64,000 nt of DNA from Diaphorobacter ruginosibacter. Its GTDB lineage: Bacteria; Pseudomonadota; Gammaproteobacteria; Burkholderiales; Burkholderiaceae_C. The notes beneath the pieces were generated by a model that did no database searches, was not told where the DNA came from, and was given only the letters and a program-made list of their open reading frames with translations. The position numbers and the translations under genes are program-made. This document shows positions 15,491 through 24,271 of the stretch, one piece after another. The stretch covers positions 1,674,001 through 1,738,000 of the forward strand of contig NZ_CP060714.1 of assembly GCF_014395975.1 (NCBI RefSeq), given 5' to 3'. Positions within the stretch are counted from its first letter, which is position 1. The number at the start of each line of letters is the position of its first letter.

Positions 15491-16828
15491 TCACTTGAGC
15501 AATGTAGCCAGAATGGCCAAAGATCTATTCAGGTCCTCCCAGCTGGCGCCGCCCAGGCAGATTCGCAGGCCGCTCGCACTATCACGGGGTCGTACCATGG
15601 TGCTGTGCGGTGAGGTCAGCTTCACCCCCATTTCCATTGCTGCGGACGCGATGCGATCGGCGGCATCGCGTTTCATGGGTAGCCAGGCGTTATAGGCATC
15701 AGGGTGCCAGATAAGACCGCGAGTACTCAGGAGCGAGGCTGCCAGTCTGGATCGTCGCTGGGCCTCATGGCGCAGATCTTGCTGGATCGAAGCAATCACG
15801 CCGGTGACCAGCCATTCATCCACCACGGCGCAGGACAAGGCGGACGGAGCCATTGGCAGTTCACGCAGAAGGTCTTGCGCGGTATCGCCTAGGCTGTGGG
15901 GCAGTGTCAGCATGCCAATCTGCAGCCCCGGACCGAGCGATTTGGAAAGTCCATTCACGTGCAGGGCGATGTCGGGCGCCAGTGTTGCCAACTGGGGCAA
16001 CTCTGGAGACGCCGCCGCGTACACCCCGTCCTCGATGATCCAGGCGCCCGCCCGACGGCAAATCTCGGCAATGGATTGCCGTCGAGCAACTCCCATCGTG
16101 GCAGTTGTCGGATTGTGCAGCGTTGGGGTGAGGTAAACCGCTTTTTTCTCCCGTGCCTTGATGCCTGCAAGTGCCTCGGCGAGCGCCTGCGGCACCATCC
16201 CTTCGGAATCCATCTCGACGCCTTGCATCCGGTACCCCTTGCGCCGAGCCAGGGCGATAGCGCCGGGATAGGTTATCCGTTCAGTGAGAATCAATCCTTG
16301 CCGACCGCATACAAGATCAAAGGCCAACGCCAGTGCCTGGCGTGCACCGCTGGTCAGAATCAGGCATGACGGGTCTACATCCAGGCCAAGCGCATAGAGC
16401 CAACGGGCGAGCACACGACGGTGTTCAAAATGCCCACCGGGGGGAGCGTACAGATTGAAGTGATCCTCATCGATCTTGCGAGCGATCCCTGTCAACGTTC
16501 GTGCCAGAAGCCGCGCTCCGAGTGAAGCCGGAGGTGCATTGGTTGAAAGATCGATCTGCCGATGGCTATGAGCCTCGTGAATCGCAACGAAGGTTCCCCT
16601 CCCTTTGACACTACGCGTCAGGCCTCTGCGCTCCAGGGTGGCATAGGCCTTGGTCACCGTGCCCAGACCGATCTGCAATGTCTTGGCAAGATCCCGGTGC
16701 GCGGGCAGACGATCGCCTCCCGCCAGCCGGCCTTCGATGATGTCACCGGCCAAGGCTAACGACAGTCGTTCGGCGACGTTCGCGCCCGTTTCTGCCAGAT
16801 GGGGAATCCAGGGAGATTGAATGAGCAC
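15491..16828 (-). CDS. MocR-family regulator (GntR wHTH fused to aminotransferase-like domain)
   Basis: PLP-dependent regulator of the MocR/PdxR/GabR type, 445 residues from GTG 16828. The GTG follows GAGG with an 8-base gap. An ATG at 16894 is in frame but would place the operator repeats inside the coding region. The N-terminal winged helix (GDRLPAHRDLAKTLQIGLGTVTKAYATLE, about 30-75) is followed by an aminotransferase class I fold with HNPTT and the PLP lysine in GLSKSLGPG (Lys296). It is divergent from a VOC-LysE-PhzF cluster, its probable target. Confidence 0.9.
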   Translation of the reverse strand: MLIQSPWIPHLAETGANVAERLSLALAGDIIEGRLAGGDRLPAHRDLAKTLQIGLGTVTKAYATLERRGLTRSVKGRGTFVAIHEAHSHRQIDLSTNAPPASLGARLLARTLTGIARKIDEDHFNLYAPPGGHFEHRRVLARWLYALGLDVDPSCLILTSGARQALALAFDLVCGRQGLILTERITYPGAIALARRKGYRMQGVEMDSEGMVPQALAEALAGIKAREKKAVYLTPTLHNPTTATMGVARRQSIAEICRRAGAWIIEDGVYAAASPELPQLATLAPDIALHVNGLSKSLGPGLQIGMLTLPHSLGDTAQDLLRELPMAPSALSCAVVDEWLVTGVIASIQQDLRHEAQRRSRLAASLLSTRGLIWHPDAYNAWLPMKRDAADRIASAAMEMGVKLTSPHSTMVRPRDSASGLRICLGGASWEDLNRSLAILATLLK

Positions 16829-16848
16829 GCTCGTGGCCTCAAAAATTA

Positions 16849-16890
16849 AGTGTAACGTGACACTATTTGAATAATTCAATAGTGTAATGT
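16849..16890. promoter_or_regulatory. putative MocR operator: direct and inverted repeats
   Basis: Direct repeats AGTGTAACGT (16849-16858) and AGTGTAATGT (16881-16890) start 32 bp apart, three helical turns. Between them CACTATT (16861-16867) and AATAGTG (16878-16884) form an inverted repeat. MocR proteins typically bind spaced direct repeats in the divergent region with their targets. Confidence 0.65.
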
Positions 16891-16969
16891 TCATGCTGAT
16901 GCTTCTGGAAAGCAGGTTTCCCTTGTGAGAAGCGCCTGGCTGCGATGCCGGGAAGGTATGGATAGCGGA

Positions 16970-17374
16970 ATGTTTAGCCACATTACTGTCGGGGCGCGCC
17001 ATCTTGGGCGAGCGGGTCACTTCTACGATGCGGTGCTCACCCCGCTTGGATTGACGCGCAGAATCGTATCGCCCGATGGAGGCCCGGCGGCCCTGTGCTG
17101 GGTCGGTGCGCAGGCCAGCTTGCCGCGCTTTTATGTCTACAGCCCTTTCAACGGCGAACCAGCAACCGCTGGCAACGGCAGCATGGTGGCCTTTCTTGCG
17201 CCGTCGATAGAGGCAGTGAATACGGCTTATGCGGATGGCCTGGCGCACGGTGGCTGTGATGACGGTGCTCCCGGGTTCCGCCCCCACTACGGCAACGGCT
17301 ACTACGGCGCCTACCTGCGTGATCCAGACGGCAACAAGGTTCACATCGTCCATCGCGCGGACCTGCAGTCATAG
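16970..17374 (+). CDS. VOC-family (glyoxalase/bleomycin-resistance-like) protein
   Basis: 134 residues from ATG 16970 (MFSHITVGARHLGRAGHFYD). Upstream in-frame starts at 16925 and 16958 exist, but homologous proteins usually begin MFSHxTVG. One full VOC unit pair is visible: HITVGA at the N-terminus and YLRDPDGNKVHIVH at the C-terminus, where metal-ligand positions normally fall. The family includes glyoxalases, antibiotic-binding proteins and dioxygenases; no substrate can be named. It is first in a unit with LysE and PhzF proteins, divergent from MocR. Confidence 0.85.
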   Translation: MFSHITVGARHLGRAGHFYDAVLTPLGLTRRIVSPDGGPAALCWVGAQASLPRFYVYSPFNGEPATAGNGSMVAFLAPSIEAVNTAYADGLAHGGCDDGAPGFRPHYGNGYYGAYLRDPDGNKVHIVHRADLQS

Positions 17375-17410
17375 AGCAGCAGGCGCCACGTACTTCTGGA
17401 GCACGCCATC

Positions 17411-18040
17411 ATGATCGCAGGCCAGTTCGCACTCATCTACGGCACCTATCTCATCGCCACCGCCAGCCCCGGGCCGAGCAACATGGCCATCATGGGAACG
17501 GCCATGCGTGATGGACGCCGTCCCGCACTCGCGCTGGCAGCTGGTGTGGTTACTGGCTCGCTCTTCTGGGCGATCCTGGCGGCGACAGGTATTTCTGCCG
17601 TGCTGACTGCCTATGCACAGGCGCTTGTGGCCCTCAAAATTGCTGGAGGTCTTTATCTGCTATGGCTGGCCTTTCGCGCAAGCCAATCCGCAATGAAACA
17701 GAACCCCAACACAGATGGCGTGGGTACGGCAGGCGAGGTGCCGCGCTATCGGTCGCTCTATCAGAGGGGCGTTCTCATGCACATCAGCAACCCCAAAGCC
17801 ATCCTGTCCTGGGTTGCGATCATTTCACTGGGAGTCCGCCACGACGCTCCTGCCGAAGGAGTAGCGGTGATCGTGGGTGGCTGTGTGCTCCTCGGAATTC
17901 TGGTGTTCGGCGGCTACGCCATTGTCTTCTCGACCGCCTCGACGATTGCCTTCTATGCGAAGTTAAGACGATGGATCGAAGGCGTGCTCTCGGTGGTGTT
18001 TGCGGTCGCGGGGCTGAAGCTGCTGGCTTTACGCGGTTGA
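17411..18040 (+). CDS. LysE/RhtB-family amino-acid exporter
   Basis: 209-residue inner-membrane protein with about six hydrophobic segments. YLIATASPGPSNMAIMGTAMRDGRR near the N-terminus and HISNPKAILSW are LysE/RhtB hallmarks. These proteins export amino acids or analogues such as homoserine, threonine or lysine. It lies 36 bases after the VOC gene and 59 bases before a PhzF-like gene, probably one transcription unit under MocR control. Confidence 0.9.
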   Translation: MIAGQFALIYGTYLIATASPGPSNMAIMGTAMRDGRRPALALAAGVVTGSLFWAILAATGISAVLTAYAQALVALKIAGGLYLLWLAFRASQSAMKQNPNTDGVGTAGEVPRYRSLYQRGVLMHISNPKAILSWVAIISLGVRHDAPAEGVAVIVGGCVLLGILVFGGYAIVFSTASTIAFYAKLRRWIEGVLSVVFAVAGLKLLALRG

Positions 18041-18099
18041 AGATCCAGCCCTCTCAGTACGGCTCGCCCTCCAATGAATCCAGATACGGAATCAAACCC

Positions 18100-18945
18100 A
18101 TGGCCCTCGCAATTCACATGGTCGATGTCTTCGGCGCTGGCGCGCTTTCGGGCAATCCACTGGCTGTCGTCATCGGTGCCGATGCTCTGGACACACAGGA
18201 CATGCAACGGCTGACGCGATGGCTCAACCTTTCAGAAACGGCATTTCTGTTTGCGCCCAGACACCCGGAGGCGGACTACCGGCTCAGAATATTCACCTTG
18301 GACAGGGAGATGCCTTTTGCAGGCCACCCCACCCTCGGAAGCTGTCACGTCTGGTTATCCATCCATAACCGCCTCGAACACAAAGCGGCGATCGTCCAGG
18401 AGTGCGGTGCAGGGCTGGTGCAGATCCGGCGTGATCGAGGGCGGCTTGCTTTCGCAGCGCCACCGTTGATTCGCTCTGGTCCGCCCACCGCCGTCGAATT
18501 GGACGAAGCGCGGCAGTTGCTTGGAATTGCGGCCAGTGACATTCTGGATGCTGCTTGGATCGACAATGGTCCTGGATGGTTGGGGATCCGATTGGTTTCA
18601 GCGGAGAAGGTGCTGTCAATCGCCCCTGCCAGGCGATGGCACACCCGCGTTGATGTCGGCGTGATCGGCCCACACACCAACGACGACGAGCCTGGTTTCG
18701 AAGTTCGGGCCTTTTTCTCAGACCATCGGGGAGCCATCGTCGAAGACCCCGTTACCGGAAGCCTCAATGCCTCGTTTGCGCAATGGCTGTTTAAGACCGG
18801 GATAGCCCGCGACAACTATATTGCCGCTCAAGGCACCTGCCTGGGCAGAAAAGGCCGCATTTACCTGACCCGCGACGAGGCCGATCAGGTCTGGGTTGGC
18901 GGAGAAACGCGTACACATGTCAAAGGTGAACTGCATGGCCTTTGA
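18100..18945 (+). CDS. PhzF-family isomerase-like protein
   Basis: 281 residues from ATG 18100 (MALAIHMVDVFGAGALSGNPLAVV). Family motifs: NPLAVV, NLSETAFLF with the catalytic glutamate at residue 46, MPFAGHPTLGS and EDPVTGSLNASFAQWL. PhzF folds like diaminopimelate epimerase and acts on phenazine precursors, but most family members are uncharacterised isomerases. Its position behind an amino-acid exporter and a PLP-type regulator suggests a role with an amino-acid-like compound. There is no phenazine gene cluster here. Confidence 0.9.
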   Translation: MALAIHMVDVFGAGALSGNPLAVVIGADALDTQDMQRLTRWLNLSETAFLFAPRHPEADYRLRIFTLDREMPFAGHPTLGSCHVWLSIHNRLEHKAAIVQECGAGLVQIRRDRGRLAFAAPPLIRSGPPTAVELDEARQLLGIAASDILDAAWIDNGPGWLGIRLVSAEKVLSIAPARRWHTRVDVGVIGPHTNDDEPGFEVRAFFSDHRGAIVEDPVTGSLNASFAQWLFKTGIARDNYIAAQGTCLGRKGRIYLTRDEADQVWVGGETRTHVKGELHGL

Positions 18946-19452
18946 CAACGAGACCGGCAGTAGCCCGTTGACCTGTTTCATCGACTGTTGCGAGCCTGCA
19001 AAGGACACTGCGTCTGGTGGCTTCCTGGACGTCGTGTGACAGCACAAACGCAGTAGAAAGGGCGCATCCCGCTTTATCGGGTCTGGCCGTGACGGACAGC
19101 CAGTTCGCGTCGTCCTGCATCGCGTGATTCCATCGGCCGCGAGGGCAGGCAACCGGCTCGATGTCGAACCGCATCCTTCACTGTCGTTACACTCAAGCCC
19201 CGGCAGGGCATTGTGAACCTGTCGGGCCACCCCTCATGGCATGCAAGGCCGGCAACAGACCGGCCATGTGCTCATCGCAAGCTTGCGCCTCGACATCGGG
19301 CGCACATGCGTGACGGATGGGGGCAGGCGGCGGCACGGGTGCAACGGGTATTGCCAAGGTTCTGTGAACAGGGAACGCGGAGCGGACGCTGATGGGCGGA
19401 CGTCCGCGCCATGACGGTCATAAAACGATTACTCAACTTCAGGAGACATTGC
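18946..19452. other. intergenic region upstream of pntA
   Basis: About 500 bases with no supported gene. Frames on both strands lack ribosome-binding sites. A 6-bp stem GGCCGG / CCGGCC (19247-19252 and 19260-19265) with a 7-base loop is present without a T tract. The pntAB promoter presumably lies in the last 200 bases, but no clear hexamers were found. Confidence 0.4.
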
Positions 19453-21063
19453 ATGCAGGAAGTCACTTCCAGTCCCCCACCCCAGCGCATAGGCGTGCCG
19501 CGCGAGGTATTCCCGCTGGAAAAGCGCGTGGCCACGGTGCCGGATGTCGTGGAGAAGCTCATCAAGCTGGGCTTCACGGTGGCGGTCGAGGCGGGAGCGG
19601 GCGAGGCGGCCAACTTCAGCGACGATGCCTATCGCGCAGCGGGGGCGGAGATCATCGAGGGGGCTGCGGCGCTCTGGGCGGCATCGGACATTGTCTTCAA
19701 GGTGCGCCCGCCGAGTGCCGAGGAAGTGGGGCTGATGCGCGAAGGCGGCACGCTGATCGATTTCATCTGGCCCGCGCAGAATCCTGAACTGATGCAGCAA
19801 CTGGCGGCGAGGAAGGCCACGGTGCTGGCCATCGACTGCCTGCCGCGTACCTTGAGCCGTGCGCAGAAGATGGACGCGCTGACCTCCACCGCCGGCGTCT
19901 CCGGCTATCGTGCGGTCATCGAGGCGGCCAACGCGTTCGGCCGCTATTTCAATGGTCAGATCACGGCCGCTGGCAAGGTGCCGCCGGCCAAGGTGTTCAT
20001 CGCAGGCGCCGGCGTGGCGGGCCTCGCAGCCATTGGCACGGCGGCCAATCTGGGTGCCATCGTGCGCGCCAACGACACGCGCGCGGAAGTGGCCGATCAG
20101 GTCAAGTCGCTGGGCGGCGAGTTCGTGAAGGTGGACTACGAGGAAGACGGCTCGGGCGGCGGCGGCTACGCCAAGGTCATGAGCGAGGGCTTCCAGGCCG
20201 CGCAGCGCAAGATGTACGCGGAGCAGGCCAAGGATGCGGACATCATCATCACGACCGCGTTGATCCCCGGCAAGCCGGCACCCAAACTCATCACGGCCGA
20301 GATGGTGCAGAGCATGAAGCCCGGCAGCGTGATCGTGGACATGGCGGCGGAGCAGGGCGGCAACTGCGAGCTCACGGTGCCAGGCGAGGCCGTGGTGCGC
20401 CATGGCGTGACCATCATCGGCTACACGGACCTGGCCTCGCGCCTGGCCAAGCAGTCGTCCACGCTGTACGCAACCAACCTGCTGCGCCTGACGGAGGAGC
20501 TGTGCAAGGCCAAGGACGGCGTGGCCGTGGTCAACATGGAGGACGACGCGATCCGTGGCCTCACCGTCATCAAGGACGGGGAGATCACCTGGCCCGCGCC
20601 ACCGCTCAAGGCTGCCCCGGCACCCGCCCCCAAGGCGGCCGCGGCGCCCGTGGAGCAAAAGAAGAGCGGCCACGGCCATGGCACGGGTGCGCCCATGTCG
20701 GCCAAGGCCCTGACCATCGTCTTCGCCATCGCGGCCGTGCTGTTCTGGCTCATCGGTGCCTATGCGCCCGCGGCGTTCCTCGGCCACTTCACGGTGTTCG
20801 TGCTGGCCTGCTTCATCGGCTACATGGTGGTGTGGAACGTGACGCCCGCGCTGCACACGCCGCTGATGAGCGTGACCAATGCCATCTCCAGCATCATCGC
20901 CATCGGCGCGCTGGTGCAGATCGCTCCGCCCGAGGCGGGCACGAACGGGAGACCCGACGGACTCATCATGTGGCTGGCCTTTGCCGCGCTGGTGCTCACG
21001 GCCGTCAACATGTTCGGCGGTTTTGCCGTCACGCGCCGCATGCTGGCCATGTTCCGCAAGTGA
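19453..21063 (+). CDS. pntA: proton-translocating NAD(P) transhydrogenase, alpha subunit
   Basis: PntA couples proton movement across the inner membrane to hydride transfer between NADH and NADP+. ATG 19453 follows AGGAGA; an upstream in-frame start at 19411 lacks support. The 536 residues comprise the NAD(H)-binding domain I (IGVPREVFPLEKRVA, PAKVFIAGAGVAGLAAIGTA), an Ala/Pro-rich linker with a GHGHGTG histidine patch at about residue 410, and four C-terminal membrane segments. E. coli PntA is 510 residues; the linker accounts for the difference. Confidence 0.95.
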   Translation: MQEVTSSPPPQRIGVPREVFPLEKRVATVPDVVEKLIKLGFTVAVEAGAGEAANFSDDAYRAAGAEIIEGAAALWAASDIVFKVRPPSAEEVGLMREGGTLIDFIWPAQNPELMQQLAARKATVLAIDCLPRTLSRAQKMDALTSTAGVSGYRAVIEAANAFGRYFNGQITAAGKVPPAKVFIAGAGVAGLAAIGTAANLGAIVRANDTRAEVADQVKSLGGEFVKVDYEEDGSGGGGYAKVMSEGFQAAQRKMYAEQAKDADIIITTALIPGKPAPKLITAEMVQSMKPGSVIVDMAAEQGGNCELTVPGEAVVRHGVTIIGYTDLASRLAKQSSTLYATNLLRLTEELCKAKDGVAVVNMEDDAIRGLTVIKDGEITWPAPPLKAAPAPAPKAAAAPVEQKKSGHGHGTGAPMSAKALTIVFAIAAVLFWLIGAYAPAAFLGHFTVFVLACFIGYMVVWNVTPALHTPLMSVTNAISSIIAIGALVQIAPPEAGTNGRPDGLIMWLAFAALVLTAVNMFGGFAVTRRMLAMFRK

Positions 21064-21095
21064 AGAAGAACTAGAACAAGAAGGAAACGATCAAC

Positions 21096-22514
21096 ATGTT
21101 GTCTCAATCCCTCGCTACCGTGGCCTACCTGGGCGCGGCCATTCTCTTCATCCTGAGCCTGGGTGGCCTGTCCAACCCGGAAACCTCGCGCCGCGGCAAC
21201 CTGTTCGGCATGATCGGCATGGCGCTGGCCGTGCTGGCCACCGTGTTCGGCCCGCGCGTGAGCCCATCGGGCATCGCCTGGATCGTCATTGCGCTGGTCA
21301 TCGGCGGCGGCATCGGCCTGTATGCGGCCCGGGTCGTCAAGATGACGCAGATGCCCGAGCTGGTCGCGCTCATGCACAGCCTGGTGGGCCTGGCGGCCTG
21401 CCTCGTGGGCTTTGCAAGCTATGTCGATACCTCCGTGCAGTTCACGGGGGCCGAGAAGATCATCCATGAGGTGGAGATCTACATCGGCATCCTGATCGGC
21501 GCCGTCACGTTCAGTGGCTCGCTGATCGCCTTCGGCAAGCTCAACGGCAGGATCGGTGGCAAGCCGCTGCTGCTGCCCGCGCGCCACTGGCTCAACCTCA
21601 TCGCGCTGCTGGTGGTGATCTGGTTCGGCAGGCAGTTCCTGAACGCCCATGAGGCGGGAGCCGGCATGACGGCGCTGGTCGTGATGACGGCGATCGCGCT
21701 GCTGTTCGGCGTGCACATGGTGATGGCGATCGGTGGGGCGGACATGCCGGTGGTGGTGTCCATGCTCAACAGCTACTCGGGCTGGGCGGCGGCTGCCACG
21801 GGCTTCATGCTGAACAACGACCTGCTCATCGTGACCGGCGCGCTGGTGGGCTCCTCGGGTGCGATCCTCTCGTACATCATGTGCCAGGCCATGAACCGCA
21901 ACTTCATCAGCGTGATCGCGGGCGGCTTCGGCTCGGGTGCGCCCAAGAAGGCGGCAGGCGGCGCGGCAGCGGAGCCGCAAGGCGAGGTGGCGCCGGTGAG
22001 CGCGGCCGAGACGGCGGAGATGCTGCGCGAGGCCAAGAGCGTGATCATCGTGCCGGGCTACGGCATGGCGGTGGCGCAGGCGCAGCACACGGTGTACGAG
22101 ATCACCAAGACGCTGCGCGAGAAGGGCGTGGACGTGCGCTTCGCCATCCACCCGGTGGCCGGCCGCATGCCGGGCCACATGAACGTGCTGCTGGCCGAGG
22201 CCAAGGTGCCCTACGACATCGTGATGGAGATGGACGAGATCAACGAGGACTTCCCCGACGCGGACGTGGCGATGGTGATCGGCGCCAACGACATCGTGAA
22301 CCCGAGCGCGCTGGACGATCCGGACAGCCCGATTGCGGGCATGCCGGTGCTGGAGGTCTGGAAGGCCAAGCATTCGATCGTGATGAAGCGCTCGATGGCA
22401 TCGGGCTACGCGGGGGTGGACAACCCGCTGTTCTACAAGGAGAACAACCGCATGCTGTTCGGCGATGCCAAGAAGATGCTCGACGAAGTGCTCGCGGGGC
22501 TGAGGAGCGCATAG
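21096..22514 (+). CDS. pntB: proton-translocating NAD(P) transhydrogenase, beta subunit
   Basis: 472 residues with about eight to nine membrane segments (domain II) followed by the NADP(H)-binding domain III: IIVPGYGMAVAQAQHTVYEI, FAIHPVAGRMPGHMNVLLAEA, GANDIVNPSALDDPDSPI. AAGGAAACG precedes the ATG. It lies 32 bases after pntA and forms the usual pntAB operon. Confidence 0.96.
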   Translation: MLSQSLATVAYLGAAILFILSLGGLSNPETSRRGNLFGMIGMALAVLATVFGPRVSPSGIAWIVIALVIGGGIGLYAARVVKMTQMPELVALMHSLVGLAACLVGFASYVDTSVQFTGAEKIIHEVEIYIGILIGAVTFSGSLIAFGKLNGRIGGKPLLLPARHWLNLIALLVVIWFGRQFLNAHEAGAGMTALVVMTAIALLFGVHMVMAIGGADMPVVVSMLNSYSGWAAAATGFMLNNDLLIVTGALVGSSGAILSYIMCQAMNRNFISVIAGGFGSGAPKKAAGGAAAEPQGEVAPVSAAETAEMLREAKSVIIVPGYGMAVAQAQHTVYEITKTLREKGVDVRFAIHPVAGRMPGHMNVLLAEAKVPYDIVMEMDEINEDFPDADVAMVIGANDIVNPSALDDPDSPIAGMPVLEVWKAKHSIVMKRSMASGYAGVDNPLFYKENNRMLFGDAKKMLDEVLAGLRSA

Positions 22515-22553
22515 TCCTGTGCCCCGCGGCGCGGCGGTGAGCATGTCCGTTCC

Positions 22554-24140
22554 TCACTGCCGAGCCGGCGCCCGCGCGTTCGAGTTGGCGTTCGAGAAGA
22601 TCGCGAGGCTGATCGCCGCCATCACCCACACGCTGATGGCGGCATAGAGCATCACCCAGCCAAAGCTGTGCGTGAGTGCCTCGCGGGCGATCTGTGCGAG
22701 TGCCTCGGGCGGCAGCGCCCCAGCCATGCCCGCGGGGGCCGCATGCAGATTCCCCGAGGCCACGCTGCCGGCCATCTCGCGCAGAGCCGCAGCGTCGAGG
22801 GAGCCGGGCAGCGCGGTCTTCAGGTGCTGCTGCACGCCAAGCACCAGCAGATACCCCATCAGGGCGATGTTCAGTGACAGCGTGATCATGCGCGCGCTCA
22901 TGTCGATGCCCGAGGCCATGCCCGCGCGGGCACTCGAGACGGCACCCGTCGTGGTATTGGTGACCGGCGTGTTGGTCATGCCCAGCCCCGCGCCGGCGAT
23001 CATGCATCCGGGCAGAAGGGCCAGCCAGTGGGTGTGTGCATGGCTGGTGGCGATGAACATCAGCACGAATCCGAGCCCGATGACGAACAGCCCCAGCGGT
23101 ATGGCGATACGCGGCCCGAAGCGCATGGCGATGCGCTCGCCTACGGGCGGAAATACCAGGGTGGGAAGGGTGTAGGCCAGCAGCGAAATGCCCGCCGTCG
23201 CCACGTCCTGCCCCAGGGCGTTCTGGAAGTAGATCGGCAGGTAGATGATGAAGGACCAGAAGCTGAAGTTCATGCCCGCCGAACCCAGCAGCGCACCGGA
23301 GAACTGGCGCACGCGGAAAACGGAGAAGTCGAACATGGGATGCGCGACGTGCAGCTCCACCCAGAGGAACACGGCAAAGCTCACGCCCGCGACCACGATC
23401 GCGCTCAGCGCGGGCAGGCTGGCAAAGCCGGTGTCGGCACCCTGGGTCACGAAGAAGGCGAGTCCGAGCACGGCGAGAGACAGCGTGAGCATCCCCGCCA
23501 GATCGAGCTTGCGCGCGTGCGGATCTCGCGACTCCCTGACACCGGCGATTGCAAGGCCCAGCGTGAGCACGGCAATGAACACATGCACCCAGAATACCCA
23601 GCGCCAGTCGACCAGCGCGACGATCAGCCCGCCGATCAGGGGGCCGAACCCCAGCCCGATGCCCAGGATGATGCCCCAGGTGCTGAACGCGCGGCTGCGC
23701 TCTGCGCCGGACGGAAATTGATGGGACAGCACGGCCACCAGGCAGATGAGCATGGCACCGCCGCTCGCCCCCTGGAAGAAACGGCTGGCGATCAGCAGGG
23801 GCGTGTTCCAGGCCAGTCCGCACAGCAGCGATGCCACGCCAAAGAGGGCGATGCTGATCAGGAACACTCGCTTGCGTCCAAAGCGATCCGCGAGCGTTCC
23901 CGTGGCCATCAGTACGGCAACGCAGGCGATGGTGTAGGCATTCATGATCCATTGAATGTCCTTGAAATCGCTATGCAGCACGGACTCCAGGGTCGGCAGG
24001 ATCACCGGCACGCTTGAAATCTCCAGGCTGAACATCAGCGCAGCCAGGCATACGGCCAGCAGTGCGATGACGTTGTTCCTGGCGTCGGGACGTTCCGCAG
24101 GGAGAGGCGTCGGGGAGAGTTCAACGTGGTTCGTCGACAT
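22554..24140 (-). CDS. MFS transporter, DHA2 (14-helix) drug-efflux type
   Basis: 528 residues from ATG 24140 (MSTNHVELSPTPLP). About 14 hydrophobic segments, motif A-like GTLADRFGRKRVF between helices 2 and 3, and a motif C-like GPLIGGLIVALVDWRWVFWV stretch, as in EmrB/QacA antiporters. No EmrA-type partner is adjacent. A divergent LysR regulator 131 bases away probably controls it. Longer in-frame starts exist but precede the first helix with low-complexity sequence. Substrate unknown. Confidence 0.9.
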   Translation of the reverse strand: MSTNHVELSPTPLPAERPDARNNVIALLAVCLAALMFSLEISSVPVILPTLESVLHSDFKDIQWIMNAYTIACVAVLMATGTLADRFGRKRVFLISIALFGVASLLCGLAWNTPLLIASRFFQGASGGAMLICLVAVLSHQFPSGAERSRAFSTWGIILGIGLGFGPLIGGLIVALVDWRWVFWVHVFIAVLTLGLAIAGVRESRDPHARKLDLAGMLTLSLAVLGLAFFVTQGADTGFASLPALSAIVVAGVSFAVFLWVELHVAHPMFDFSVFRVRQFSGALLGSAGMNFSFWSFIIYLPIYFQNALGQDVATAGISLLAYTLPTLVFPPVGERIAMRFGPRIAIPLGLFVIGLGFVLMFIATSHAHTHWLALLPGCMIAGAGLGMTNTPVTNTTTGAVSSARAGMASGIDMSARMITLSLNIALMGYLLVLGVQQHLKTALPGSLDAAALREMAGSVASGNLHAAPAGMAGALPPEALAQIAREALTHSFGWVMLYAAISVWVMAAISLAIFSNANSNARAPARQ

Positions 24141-24200
24141 GGGGTGGCTCCGGAAATGAAACTGGTGCGCGACCACACATCGATCGACGCTCCGGATCAG

Positions 24201-24236
24201 TTTATGGGAGATTAATTCTCCAATTGATGCCATAAA
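24201..24236. promoter_or_regulatory. inverted repeats in the MFS-LysR divergent promoter
   Basis: TTTATGG (24201-24207) and CCATAAA (24230-24236) form one inverted repeat; within it GGAGA-TTAAT-TCTCC (24207-24221) forms a second. The layout fits LysR-type recognition and activation sites in a divergent region. Confidence 0.5.
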
Positions 24237-24271
24237 ATCCCATTGAAGATGAATTTGTGGAACCAATTGGT

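Noticed and set aside
18718..19230. 170-codon minus-strand frame before pntA
   Set aside because: It overlaps the PhzF gene antisense and its extension has no motifs.
23028..24017. 329-codon plus-strand frame opposite the MFS gene
   Set aside because: Shadow frame rich in Gln/His/Arg with no motifs; the minus-strand gene has 14 membrane segments and MFS signatures.
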